A DNA stretch of 15,888 bases from CAZEAN01 sp964510225 (GCA_964510225.1 CAZEAN010000129.1:1-15888), one strand, 5' to 3'. Shown: positions 7,549-14,853, counted from the first letter of the stretch. The notes: generated from the sequence alone by a model not told the origin. Numbers and translations: made by a program.

Positions 7549-7560
7549 GCCTTCGAAGGC
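7549..7560. promoter_or_regulatory. 12-bp palindrome next to the DUF1559 ribosome-binding site
   Basis: GCCTTCGAAGGC is a perfect dyad ending directly before the CACCT (AGGTG on the minus strand) that serves as the DUF1559 ribosome-binding site. It could be an operator, or an RNA hairpin that limits ribosome access. Confidence 0.4.
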
Positions 7561-7652
7561 TCTCTGAACTCAAGGATGACTGATCAATGTTGACGCGGGC
7601 ACTGGGCAATGTCGATCAGCTCGTGAACAACTGCTAATCGCCACTCCGACCG

Positions 7653-7665
7653 AATGATAATCATT
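7653..7665. promoter_or_regulatory. Fur-box-like operator
   Basis: The 13-base dyad AATGATAATCATT matches the central 13 positions of the classical 19-base Fur box exactly, in a 6-1-6 arrangement; the flanks match poorly (about 14 of 19 in total). It lies 252 bases before the ECF sigma gene and 115 bases before DUF1559. A weaker partial copy, ATAATCAT, is at 7816-7823. If functional, it implies iron (or other metal)-responsive control of one or both genes. Confidence 0.45.
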
Positions 7666-7920
7666 TTGATCCGAGCAATCGAGGATGATCTGTCGATCAC
7701 GACCATGTTCCCAGGATCGCATGTTTATTTGAGAGGGCTCTCCGGTGCTTCGGTCGTAAATCTCGAATACCGGCCCGGTTCCTTTGTAATCGTGCCTGAA
7801 GCCCTAGTTGACCAAATAATCATCCAAGAACAGCCCCTCCGACTCGAATCTTACATTAGACCGAGAACTCCAGCGACGTTTGAGAGCCGAGATCGCAGGG
7901 AAGGGAATGGTGTTTCGTGA
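7654..7920 (+). CDS. Doubtful small ORF upstream of the sigma factor
   Basis: This 88-codon frame (MIIILIRAIEDDLSITTMFPG...) ends with a TGA that overlaps the GTG at the start of the sigma-factor frame (GTGA). I recognise no family. Against it: no ribosome-binding site stands out, the ATG lies inside the Fur-box-like dyad, and the composition is not clearly coding. An inner ATG at codon 18 is a possible alternative start. Listed because the 4-base overlap would fit translational coupling. Confidence 0.15.
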   Translation: MIIILIRAIEDDLSITTMFPGSHVYLRGLSGASVVNLEYRPGSFVIVPEALVDQIIIQEQPLRLESYIRPRTPATFESRDRREGNGVS

Positions 7921-8537
7921 TGATGTGTGAATCACTCCAGACTCCAGGGAATTTACTCGAGGCCGCCCGGAGCGGAGACAGTGAATCGCTCGGGATCCTT
8001 CTCGAGCAGTATCGAGAGAGTCTGACACTACTTGCGCGACTCCAGGTCGGGATTAGGTTGCAGGGAAAAATTGACCCTGCCGACGTTGTCCAAGAAACAT
8101 TCCTAGAGGCGCACCGGGATTTTGTCCAGTTCCGAGGGACAACCGAACGTGAGTTAGTGGCATGGCTTCGGAGGATTTTGGCATCGAATCTCGCAAATCT
8201 GATCCGGCACTATTTTGGGACCCGACGTCGCGACATGAATCTTGAGCGCGAATTAGTCGACTCATTCAATGAATCGTCCCGTGTGATGGATCCGGGACTG
8301 ATGGCACCACAAGATTCCCCGAGCCAGCAAGTCTCCAAACGCGAGCAAGAACTGATCGTCACCGATGCACTCGGCGCACTCCGCGAGGATTATCGGCAGG
8401 TTGTCTTCCTGAGACATCTAGAGGGGCTAACCTTTCCGGAGATTTCTAAGCGGATGAATCGAACAGAGGATAGTGTGAAAAAAATTTGGGCACGTGCCCT
8501 TGCGCGACTCCGTAGCGAGTTGAAGGCCCGGGGATAA
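7917..8537 (+). CDS. ECF-type RNA polymerase sigma factor
   Basis: This is a 206-residue sigma-70-family factor with regions 2 and 4 only. Region 2 spans about 25-105 (QGKIDPADVVQETFLEAHRDF, then ELVAWLRRILASNLANLIRHYF). Region 4 spans about 145-200, with the helix-turn-helix LTFPEISKRMNRTEDSVKKIW. Such factors direct polymerase to stress or signalling regulons; the extended style resembles planctomycete ECF groups often found near Ser/Thr kinases (family knowledge). No anti-sigma factor or kinase is adjacent here. Three start codons lie together (GTG 7917, ATG 7920, ATG 7923); AAGGGA at 7901-7906 gives best spacing to the first. The 3' end shows a 15-base duplication across the stop codon. 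Confidence 0.92.
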   Translation: MMMCESLQTPGNLLEAARSGDSESLGILLEQYRESLTLLARLQVGIRLQGKIDPADVVQETFLEAHRDFVQFRGTTERELVAWLRRILASNLANLIRHYFGTRRRDMNLERELVDSFNESSRVMDPGLMAPQDSPSQQVSKREQELIVTDALGALREDYRQVVFLRHLEGLTFPEISKRMNRTEDSVKKIWARALARLRSELKARG

Positions 8538-8552
8538 AAGGCCCGGGGAAAA
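8523..8552 (+). repeat. 15-bp tandem duplication across the sigma-factor stop
   Basis: AAGGCCCGGGGATAA (8523-8537) is followed by AAGGCCCGGGGAAAA (8538-8552), 14 of 15 identical. The first copy ends in the TAA stop; the second has AAA at that position. Confidence 0.85.
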
Positions 8553-8586
8553 TCTGAGAGTGGGTAGTCTTGTTTCCGCAAGGTCA

Positions 8587-8622
8587 GTGGTTCCAAGATA
8601 AATCAAAGACCACGGATCTTGG
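8587..8622 (+). promoter_or_regulatory. Two interleaved inverted repeats in the queC leader
   Basis: Pair 1: GTGGTT (8587-8592) with GACCAC (8608-8613), one G·U. Pair 2: CCAAGAT (8593-8599) with ATCTTGG (8616-8622), perfect. The arms alternate (1-2-1-2), so the RNA could form either hairpin or a pseudoknot. The last arm abuts GGAG (8624-8627), the queC ribosome-binding site. Known preQ1 riboswitches are small pseudoknots in front of queuosine genes, but the loop lengths and the absence of an A-rich tail do not fit their consensus. Confidence 0.3.
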
Positions 8623-8634
8623 CGGAGAATCTGC

Positions 8635-9357
8635 ATGCACGAAAAAAGACCAGCGGTTGTGTTACTAAGTGGAGGACTCGACTCCACCACAGTTTTGGCG
8701 GAAGCGATCCACCAAGGATTCGAGCCCCATGGCCTTACGATCCTCTACGGCCAGCGCCATCAGATCGAACGCGAGGCTGCGAGACGTGTGGCGCGTGCTT
8801 GGGAGTTGGAACACCATATCGAACTCTCGGTCGACTTGAGGGCAATTGGTGGAAGTGCGCTCACTGATACAATCGAAGTGCCGAAGGATCGAGATCAGGA
8901 GACGATCGGAACTGGAATCCCCATTACCTATGTACCAGCGCGTAACACGATCTTCCTCTCACTCGCCTTGGGCTATGCAGAATCAATCAACTCTTTTGAT
9001 ATTTTTATTGGCGTCAATCATCTTGACTATTCCGGATACCCAGACTGTCGACCTGAGTTCCTCCGATCCTTCGAGCATCTTGCCCGCTATGCCACGAAGG
9101 CAGGTGTTGAGCGCGGACCTAATGCACTGCGGATTCATGCCCCCTTGATTGAAATGACCAAGGAGGAGATCATCCGTCGGGGTTGGGAACTTGGAGTCGA
9201 TTTCGGGATCACACACAGTTGTTATGATCCCGATGCGGAAGGAATCGCTTGTGGTCGTTGCGACTCGTGCCGACTCCGCCTTACAGCATTCGAGCAAGCC
9301 GGAAGCCGCGACCCGATTCCTTACCAAGCAATAAATCGGTCTTCTGATCAGTCGTAG
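8635..9357 (+). CDS. queC: 7-cyano-7-deazaguanine (preQ0) synthase QueC
   Basis: QueC converts 7-carboxy-7-deazaguanine to preQ0 using ATP and ammonia, in queuosine synthesis for tRNA. The 240-residue protein has the PP-loop SGGLDS (12-17) for ATP, an inner region YGQRHQIE, the stretch YVPARNTIFLSLALGYAE, and the zinc-binding cysteines Cys196, Cys206, Cys209 and Cys212 (HSCYDPDAEGIACGRCDSC). This matches the family in length and motif order. The ATG at 8635 has GGAG 7 bases upstream. The neighbours are not other queuosine genes, so queD and queE must lie elsewhere. Its last 10 bases overlap the end of the convergent secreted-protein gene. The leader contains interleaved inverted repeats that may regulate translation. 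Confidence 0.96.
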   Translation: MHEKRPAVVLLSGGLDSTTVLAEAIHQGFEPHGLTILYGQRHQIEREAARRVARAWELEHHIELSVDLRAIGGSALTDTIEVPKDRDQETIGTGIPITYVPARNTIFLSLALGYAESINSFDIFIGVNHLDYSGYPDCRPEFLRSFEHLARYATKAGVERGPNALRIHAPLIEMTKEEIIRRGWELGVDFGITHSCYDPDAEGIACGRCDSCRLRLTAFEQAGSRDPIPYQAINRSSDQS

Positions 9358-10310
9358 ATCCACTCAGTTCCTAACAGCTTGATTTCACGCTCGCTGAAGT
9401 CGTAGCGATCTCCCTTCCGTTCGAAATCAATCCTCAAGGTCTTGTAGCGGACGTCGGAACCGTCGTCGCTATTGGCCAGAGTCTGAGCTTCGATTTCCTG
9501 AACGCCGTCGGAGAGCCCCCTAACATAGATGCTCAATTTGTCTGATTTAGCGATCGTATCATCAAGGACCCAGAGCGCAACTCCATAAATTCCCTGGTCG
9601 ACCACGGTACTGGTACTCAGAGGGAGAGTTCCCATGGCGTCGACAGTACCGAGCAATCGGACATCGTCGTCCTCGCGAGCCTTGATCAACGGGATCGCTT
9701 GAGGAATGGCACGATCCCGATAACGCGTCCCATCTTCTGCCTCAAGAAAAAGTTGTGGAACGAAGATTCGGTCGGCCCCCGTGTGGTTCACGACTCGATA
9801 ATAGAGGTAGAGTACTTGGCGACGGCCGAGCCCCGGAATCTGGACTCGTCGAGTCCGAAGTGGTTTGAAGGCAAAATCGAGGATCCAGATCCCTTCGCGG
9901 AGAGACGAGGCCGCAGTCGCTCCGCCTCCTTCGGCGCCGGTGATTAGCTCGTTCGCAATAAACTCACCCTCGACGTTTTGTAACGTCAGAGTCCCCTCTC
10001 GACCTCGATCGAGATCGGAAAAGACAATTGCAGTTGCGTTACTTTGTTGTCCCGTGATCTGCTTCCCAAGAATAAAATTGGCACGCTGATTGATATACTC
10101 AAGTTGCGGTGCCTTATCTTTAGGAAGAGGCGAAGGATCGACCACCGTGACATTGGGGCGTGGCCCCTTTTGGATCTCGGTCGTTGGAAGAATAGGAAAG
10201 AGGGAAGAATCGACCTCTTGTCCATGGAGTTCGGCGAAACCCCACCAAGGGATTGCCACGAATGCTGTGGCGACGATTCCGAAAACGGCTCGGCGGAGAT
10301 TATTGCGCAC
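9348..10310 (-). CDS. Secreted protein of unknown function
   Basis: This 320-residue protein has an N-terminal signal peptide (MRNNLRRAVFGIVATAFVAIPWWGFA) and is otherwise soluble. No catalytic motif is recognised. Around residues 85-135 there is a Gly/Thr-rich strand motif, ITGQQSNATA ... GTLTLQNV.G.F.ANELITGAEGGGATA, which reads like a short beta-rich module bounded by two similar ITG...ATA segments. The rest (VLYLYYRVVNHTG, FVPQLFLEAEDGTRYRD) suggests beta-sandwich folds. I chose GTG at 10310: AGAGG lies 8 bases upstream, whereas the GTG at 10319 overlaps that site. The gene converges on and overlaps queC by 10 bases. It is probably a periplasmic or surface protein. Confidence 0.75.
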   Translation of the reverse strand: MRNNLRRAVFGIVATAFVAIPWWGFAELHGQEVDSSLFPILPTTEIQKGPRPNVTVVDPSPLPKDKAPQLEYINQRANFILGKQITGQQSNATAIVFSDLDRGREGTLTLQNVEGEFIANELITGAEGGGATAASSLREGIWILDFAFKPLRTRRVQIPGLGRRQVLYLYYRVVNHTGADRIFVPQLFLEAEDGTRYRDRAIPQAIPLIKAREDDDVRLLGTVDAMGTLPLSTSTVVDQGIYGVALWVLDDTIAKSDKLSIYVRGLSDGVQEIEAQTLANSDDGSDVRYKTLRIDFERKGDRYDFSEREIKLLGTEWIYD

Positions 10311-10373
10311 CGGACTCACCTCTTACAACGGACAATGGGAGAAGAGGATCAAACTGTAAACCTGGAGGACGTG

Positions 10374-10425
10374 CGAAGGGTGTACGTCGATTGGCCACAC
10401 AAACGTATCGTCTGGGTACACTTCG
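10374..10425. other. Long imperfect inverted repeat upstream of tRNA-Leu
   Basis: CGAAG-GG-TGTAC (10374-10385) pairs with GTACACTTCG (10416-10425) as two 5-base stems separated by a 2-base bulge. Inside, CGAT (10388-10391) can pair with ATCG (10407-10410). It lies in the divergent gap between the secreted-protein gene and tRNA-Leu. The role is unknown. Confidence 0.3.
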
Positions 10426-10445
10426 GTCAAGTCAGGCCGCGACAC

Positions 10446-10473
10446 TTGACTTCAAGCCTTCCTCGGTTCTAAT
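10446..10473 (+). promoter_or_regulatory. Sigma-70-like promoter for tRNA-Leu / tRNA-Gly
   Basis: TTGACT (10446-10451) and TCTAAT (10468-10473) each match the housekeeping consensus at 5 of 6 positions with a 16-base spacer. The start point would be near 10480, only a few bases before tRNA-Leu. Confidence 0.55.
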
Positions 10474-10486
10474 GGTTGATATTGGA

Positions 10487-10572
10487 GCCGAAGTGGCGGA
10501 ACTGGCAGACGCGCTAGGTTCAGGTCCTAGTGGGGATTACACCCCGTGGAGGTTCGAGTCCTCTCTTCGGCA
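10487..10572 (+). tRNA. tRNA-Leu (anticodon CAG)
   Basis: Acceptor arms GCCGAAG and CTTCGGC enclose an 86-base class II tRNA with a long variable arm (TGGGGATTACACCCCG). The anticodon loop TTCAGGT sits between TAGG and CCTA, with CAG at 10521-10523. The T-arm contains GGTTCGAGTCC, the discriminator is A, and CCA is not encoded. Confidence 0.97.
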
Positions 10573-10604
10573 TCCCCTGATTTCCCTTCTTTTATTTATC
10601 GCTC

Positions 10605-10622
10605 CGATCATGAATATGATCG
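10605..10622 (+). other. Small hairpin between two tRNAs
   Basis: CGATCAT (10605-10611) and ATGATCG (10616-10622) are perfect arms with a GAAT loop, 6 bases before tRNA-Gly(CCC). It may guide processing of a two-tRNA transcript. Confidence 0.4.
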
Positions 10623-10628
10623 AACGAG

Positions 10629-10700
10629 GCGGGCGTAATTCAGTGGTAGAATGCTAGCTTCCCAAGCTAGACGTCGTGGGTTCGAATCCCATCGCCCGCT
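10629..10700 (+). tRNA. tRNA-Gly (anticodon CCC)
   Basis: Acceptor arms GCGGGCG and CGCCCGC, D-arm TAATTCAGTGGTAGAAT, anticodon stem CTAGC/GCTAG with CCC at 10661-10663, T-arm GGTTCGAATCC, and discriminator T. CCA is not encoded. It lies 56 bases after tRNA-Leu and is probably on the same transcript. Confidence 0.96.
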
Positions 10701-10757
10701 CTTTTCATGTTCAACCGAACAAATGGCCGGCAACAAGCGCTGAGCATCCAAGATATC

Positions 10758-11573
10758 TTAGTCTCCATCGACCCGAGGGTCGGGAGGGAGCACGAGATCT
10801 TCCGGCGTAATGTCAACCGAAGCACCCGATTTGGGAATCTCCACACCAGCGGTCCAGAGGATCCCGTTCACCACCGATCGTCGAAATGCGGGGATTGCGA
10901 AACAATCGTGGAAATGACCGCAGACGTAGCCGAATGAGCGACCACCATCTTCACGTTCAAGGATCCACCCGACTGGATAGTCCACACCGTTTACAACGGC
11001 TTTGACCACAGGCTTCGCGGCATCAAGATAACGCAGCTTGATGTAATATTCATCTTTCATCGGCGTCATCAACCAACCTCTTGAAATCGGGTGGGTTGGA
11101 TCAGCGGGCCGAATCGCGGATTCGACAACGGGGATCTCCGAGAAACTCGAGTGAAACCAACCGCCCATCGTCTTCAACGTAAGCTCACCATTTTCGCCTG
11201 GTGATGCTGCCGTTCCCCAATGCAGAAGGACGATCCCAACTCTCCCTGCAAGTAGTTCGTCAGTCTCGTCGCGGTGGCTGGGGTCAAAGAGCACGTCGCC
11301 CCCGTTGGCAGTGTAGAAAACGATTGAGTCAACTCCGTCGAGGATCGCCGGGTCGGTCGGCCATCCGTTCGAGACAATCGCCTCTACCCCTTCGGTCTGC
11401 TCAAGGCATTTCGCCAAGAGGCCGCATTCGTGGAGATACTCGTGCGTTTGTGGCGGGTGGTCTCGCTCCTTACCGATCAAGACGATCTTCGTTGTCTCGT
11501 CGGCATCAAGAAGTTGAGATCCGAAGGTTATCATAAGAATCAGCGCGGCGTTCAGAATTCCGAATCGAAGCAT
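10758..11573 (-). CDS. Secreted ThuA-like domain protein
   Basis: This 271-residue protein has an N-terminal signal peptide (MLRFGILNAALILMITFGSQLLDADE) and one ThuA-like domain (about 29-250). That domain has a glutamine-amidotransferase-like fold common in planctomycete sugar-metabolism proteins. Visible landmarks are KIVLIGKERDHP near 29-40, DSIVFYTANGGD, VLLHWGTA (116-122), GGWFHSS (137-143) and GYVCGHFHDCF near the end. The function of most ThuA-like proteins is unproven; a link to carbohydrate use is family inference. ATG at 11573 was chosen over a longer TTG-type reading because it gives a proper signal peptide and has AAGGA 10 bases upstream. It lies 106 bases downstream of the BatA-type gene on the same strand and may be its last co-transcribed gene or independent. 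Confidence 0.85.
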   Translation of the reverse strand: MLRFGILNAALILMITFGSQLLDADETTKIVLIGKERDHPPQTHEYLHECGLLAKCLEQTEGVEAIVSNGWPTDPAILDGVDSIVFYTANGGDVLFDPSHRDETDELLAGRVGIVLLHWGTAASPGENGELTLKTMGGWFHSSFSEIPVVESAIRPADPTHPISRGWLMTPMKDEYYIKLRYLDAAKPVVKAVVNGVDYPVGWILEREDGGRSFGYVCGHFHDCFAIPAFRRSVVNGILWTAGVEIPKSGASVDITPEDLVLPPDPRVDGD

Positions 11574-11679
11574 CGTGGAGAGGTCCTTGGCAAATGTTTG
11601 GGGGCCGAGATTTCGAACCGATCCTTCCGATTTTGGTTCATCCGACGGTCTGAACGCAATCGTCAACTTGATGATCGAA

Positions 11680-13869
11680 TTACCTAGGTCGAGTTGCTCG
11701 GAGCGCCCGGTATCCAGTAAGCCAACTTTCGAGTAAGAGACTCATCAACCCAAGGAAGATCAGAAGGCGCCAGGATCTCAGCACTGGATGAGGACGGTAT
11801 TGCTCTGCCTGGGTTGCTGGCTGACTCTTCTCCACCTCGAATCGGACCGCCAACGTGTCCTTGATGAGTGCCTGAGAGTCGGCGTCAAGCTTCGATAAAT
11901 CGATCGCATCGGGCTCATCTCGGACGATTCCGACAGCAACCGGCTCTTCCCCTCCGTCCTCTTGAAAGCGATAGACTCCTGGTTCGTCAGTCGTGTCGAT
12001 CCAGAATTGGGTTCCACCGGCTGCCATCTCACGGTTGACTGTTACGACATTGCCGCTCGGGGTGATTGCGACCGAAGGTTCCGTCTCAGAGGTCGTTCGG
12101 ACAATCAGTGGGGCACCGACAGAGCCGCCAACGACTGGGACCGAACCCCGAGCAAGGTAGGCGACCAACTCTTGGATCAGAGGGACGAAGTCTGGATTAA
12201 CCGGAAGCGTTCCTCCGTCGGCATCGATTGGAGTACTCATCACTAATACATGCCCGGATTGGAATGGGCTCTCGATCAACCAAGGATGACCACTTTCCAG
12301 TTCCGCGAGAACTACCGGAGGTGGATCGCTGGACGTTGGCTCGAGTATCCACCAGGATTCGAATCGGGCTTCCTCGATTGACAGTGCTGATCCGACTTCA
12401 AAGGGCGCTAGCAAGGGTCCCCGAAAGGTCGACGCCGCTGGCTTGGCACCCAGTGACGCTCCCGCATCGAGGTCGATGAGTTCCCGAAATCGACAGGGGA
12501 GCCAACTCGGGTTGCCGGCATCTACTAATTCGTTCCATTGACCCGGATCGAGTTGATCGCCCGAGACTACAAAGACGCTCTTCCCACGGCTTAGGAATGT
12601 CGCGATCATTTGGTATTGATCCCGAGATAGCGTCGGAAGGTTCGCTAAGACGAGGATTGAGTGCGTTCGGAGTGCCGCTCGACTCAGTTGTGGGGGCTCG
12701 ATGATCGTTAAGTCGAATGCAGTCGAACCATTTTCCAAGGAACCTATTGCGAGACGGAAGAAATCAAGCTCCCCCGTGAGAGGCTCTAACCTTGGTGCCC
12801 CGTCCACACCAAGAATCGAGATACGTTCCTGGACTTCGATGATAGCCGGCGCCTGATCATTGAGGGAAAGCGGATCGCGAATCCCCGCCGGATCGTCATC
12901 GAACCCAACCGTGACCAGATGAATCCCCGGCTCTTCCAGATTTACTTGCAACCGAACTTCTGTAGAAGCACCCGGTGGAAGTAAACCAGAGTCAGTGAGT
13001 GCACCATCGAGCGGTTCACCATCGATGATCAATCGGAGCTGACGATCAAAAGCTGCTGGACCGTTGTTGGCAACTGTCACGTCCAGAAACGCGGTGGATC
13101 CAATGGTAATGGTGGCACGGGGAATTTCTACTTGTTTAATAGAACCATCAGCCGCGTTCGGATCCTGGTCAACAGGGAACGCCATCGCGACGATTTGGGC
13201 AGAGGGAAGTCGGTCAGACCAAAGCTCATTGAAGAGTGCCCATCGACCAGGTTGATCCAGATGCCATGGCCCAGACCGACCATCACTGAGGATGTAGATA
13301 AGTTGATGATGCTCTCGGTTATCGGACAACATCCCTTCCGCGGCCGCAAGAGCAGCCACGAAGTCTCCAGTCCCGGCGCACGGAATCGGTTCTTCGATTG
13401 CTTCGAGAATCTGGATTGGATCACCCGAGAGTTCATCGGTCATGAGTCGGACACGAGTTCCGGCGAAGATCAACCCGAGACGATCGCCGGGACCCAACTG
13501 ATCGACCATTCCCTTGATCCAATCGATCGCTTCATCTATCGGTCTCGAATCGTCAATTCCTTGGTACCGCATCAATGCAGATGTGTCGAGGACGATTACG
13601 ATCTCGCGAGGGCCGGTCGTAGTTTGACCGTTCGACTGAAAGGTTGGGCGTGCTGCCGCGAACGCAAGCAGAGCAAGGGGAAGCATTCGCGCGAGCATCA
13701 AGAGCCAATGCTCGAGTTGGACTCGGGTCTGTGCGCGCTGTCCCAACTCGAGAAACCGCATCCCTCCCCAATCGATGTTAGGCAGCCGATTCCTAGAGAA
13801 GAAGTGGATTACAATCGGGATCGCGACACCCGTGAGTCCAAGGAGCATTGCGGCGTTCGCGAAGCTCAA
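11680..13869 (-). CDS. BatA-type membrane protein with VWA domain
   Basis: This 729-residue protein begins MSFANAAMLLGLTGVAIPIVIHFFSRNR, the BatA-type two-helix N-terminal domain (helices about 5-25 and 55-75, with DWGGMRFLELG between). A von Willebrand A domain follows (about 88-240; REIVIVLDTSALM, then ILSDGRSG), a CARDB-like beta-sandwich (about 247-345), an amidotransferase-like segment (about 349-445), and a final helix near 700-718. The metal site reads D95-T-S-A-L99, so the second serine of D-x-S-x-S is lost. The start is a TTG at 13869 with GAGGAG 7 bases upstream; it overlaps the DUF58 stop as TTGA. A longer reading from 13980 adds 37 residues unlike the family. It probably works with MoxR and DUF58 at the inner membrane. 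Confidence 0.9.
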   Translation of the reverse strand: MSFANAAMLLGLTGVAIPIVIHFFSRNRLPNIDWGGMRFLELGQRAQTRVQLEHWLLMLARMLPLALLAFAAARPTFQSNGQTTTGPREIVIVLDTSALMRYQGIDDSRPIDEAIDWIKGMVDQLGPGDRLGLIFAGTRVRLMTDELSGDPIQILEAIEEPIPCAGTGDFVAALAAAEGMLSDNREHHQLIYILSDGRSGPWHLDQPGRWALFNELWSDRLPSAQIVAMAFPVDQDPNAADGSIKQVEIPRATITIGSTAFLDVTVANNGPAAFDRQLRLIIDGEPLDGALTDSGLLPPGASTEVRLQVNLEEPGIHLVTVGFDDDPAGIRDPLSLNDQAPAIIEVQERISILGVDGAPRLEPLTGELDFFRLAIGSLENGSTAFDLTIIEPPQLSRAALRTHSILVLANLPTLSRDQYQMIATFLSRGKSVFVVSGDQLDPGQWNELVDAGNPSWLPCRFRELIDLDAGASLGAKPAASTFRGPLLAPFEVGSALSIEEARFESWWILEPTSSDPPPVVLAELESGHPWLIESPFQSGHVLVMSTPIDADGGTLPVNPDFVPLIQELVAYLARGSVPVVGGSVGAPLIVRTTSETEPSVAITPSGNVVTVNREMAAGGTQFWIDTTDEPGVYRFQEDGGEEPVAVGIVRDEPDAIDLSKLDADSQALIKDTLAVRFEVEKSQPATQAEQYRPHPVLRSWRLLIFLGLMSLLLESWLTGYRALRATRPR

Positions 13870-14786
13870 CGGTTTACTCCTCGTCCGAAACGGCTGGACC
13901 GAGTCCCGAGATAGTCGAGGAGAATTCGGTCGGTCGATTCCATCGTTGAAGCTCGGTGGTAATCCGCGGAGAGGCTCCACAAGGCCTCTCGGATTCCGTC
14001 CGCGTGTGCCTCAAATCGCTCCAGATAGGTTTTCTTCAGGACGACCGGATCAACTCTGAGCTTGTCGCGTTCTCCCTCGAGGTCACGGAAGATCGCAGGC
14101 TTGCTGAACTCAAAAGCTTCTTCTTCTTGAGCGACAACATGGAGCAACAAGAGTTCATGATGGCGATGCCGGAGATGTCTCAATGCGTTTTGGAGCGGTC
14201 CAAGCTCGTCAAACGCATCGGAAAGAACCACCAAGAAGGATCGTCGACGGAGTCGGGAAGCAAGTGTCTGTAGGAGGCGATGTAACGGCACCGATCCGTT
14301 AGCGGCAGAAGTTTCCATCGCTCGGCAGAGGACGGAAAAATGATCTGGAGCTGTCCGAGCGGGAATCATTCCCCCTGGCTGATCTGACGAGGTGACGAGC
14401 CCAACAGCGTCTCGTTGCTTGATCATCAAATAGGCGATCGCAGCAGCAAGACGCCTTGCGTGTTCCAATTTCGAAATCGAGGCACCCGCATACCCCATAC
14501 TGCCACTTGTATCGAGAACCAAATATGCATTGAGATTGGTATGTTCTTCGTACTCGCGGACATAATATCGATCTGACTTTCCGAAGGCCCGCCAATCAAT
14601 GTGTCGGATTTCGTCACCAGGGCCATACGGGCGGTGCTCGGCGAATTCGACAGAGAAACCTTTGAAGGGACTTGGGTGCCGACCACTCAGAACACCCTCG
14701 ACTACCAACCGCGCAAGCAACTCCAGTCGGCCGAACTTCGCGAGTACGGTAGGGTCGATCTCGTGGATAGGAGCCGACTGATCCAA
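13866..14786 (-). CDS. DUF58 / VWA-like protein of the MoxR cluster
   Basis: This 306-residue soluble protein carries the DUF58 signature SGRHPSPFKGFSVEFAEHRPY (34-54) and GDEIRHIDWRAFGKSDRYYVREYEE (57-81). A VWA-like fold follows with an intact metal site DTSGS (92-96). DUF58 proteins are encoded next to MoxR ATPases and are thought to act as partners or substrates of MoxR. The TTG start at 14786 has GAGGG 8 bases upstream, and an in-frame TGA lies shortly before it, so no earlier start is possible. The stop overlaps the next gene's TTG by 4 bases, implying coupled translation. The gap to moxR is 67 bases. Confidence 0.94.
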   Translation of the reverse strand: MDQSAPIHEIDPTVLAKFGRLELLARLVVEGVLSGRHPSPFKGFSVEFAEHRPYGPGDEIRHIDWRAFGKSDRYYVREYEEHTNLNAYLVLDTSGSMGYAGASISKLEHARRLAAAIAYLMIKQRDAVGLVTSSDQPGGMIPARTAPDHFSVLCRAMETSAANGSVPLHRLLQTLASRLRRRSFLVVLSDAFDELGPLQNALRHLRHRHHELLLLHVVAQEEEAFEFSKPAIFRDLEGERDKLRVDPVVLKKTYLERFEAHADGIREALWSLSADYHRASTMESTDRILLDYLGTRSSRFGRGVNR

Positions 14787-14853
14787 CGTTTGACCCTCAA
14801 CCGTAGGGATCGATCACAACGGCCCCAATCGTGTCCTGGGACCAAGACTCGAA

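Larger units (their letters stand above)
7539..7916. other. Intergenic regulatory interval between DUF1559 and the ECF sigma gene
   Basis: This 378-base interval separates two divergent genes. It contains a 12-base palindrome GCCTTCGAAGGC (7549-7560) just upstream of the DUF1559 ribosome-binding site, a Fur-box-like palindrome (7653-7665), and a weak open reading frame (7654-7920). No convincing -35/-10 pair was found by eye for either gene. Confidence 0.6.

Noticed and set aside
8560..8634. Known preQ1 class I riboswitch before queC
   Set aside because: The spacing of paired arms and the missing A-rich 3' tail do not match the class I pattern; kept only as an unassigned structural candidate.
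10253..10657. 134-codon plus-strand frame across the secreted-gene start and tRNA-Leu
   Set aside because: It runs through a complete tRNA and its promoter; not coding.
13132..13914. 260-codon plus-strand frame opposite the BatA-type gene
   Set aside because: It is antisense to a well-supported gene with family motifs, has no ribosome-binding site and no recognisable protein features.
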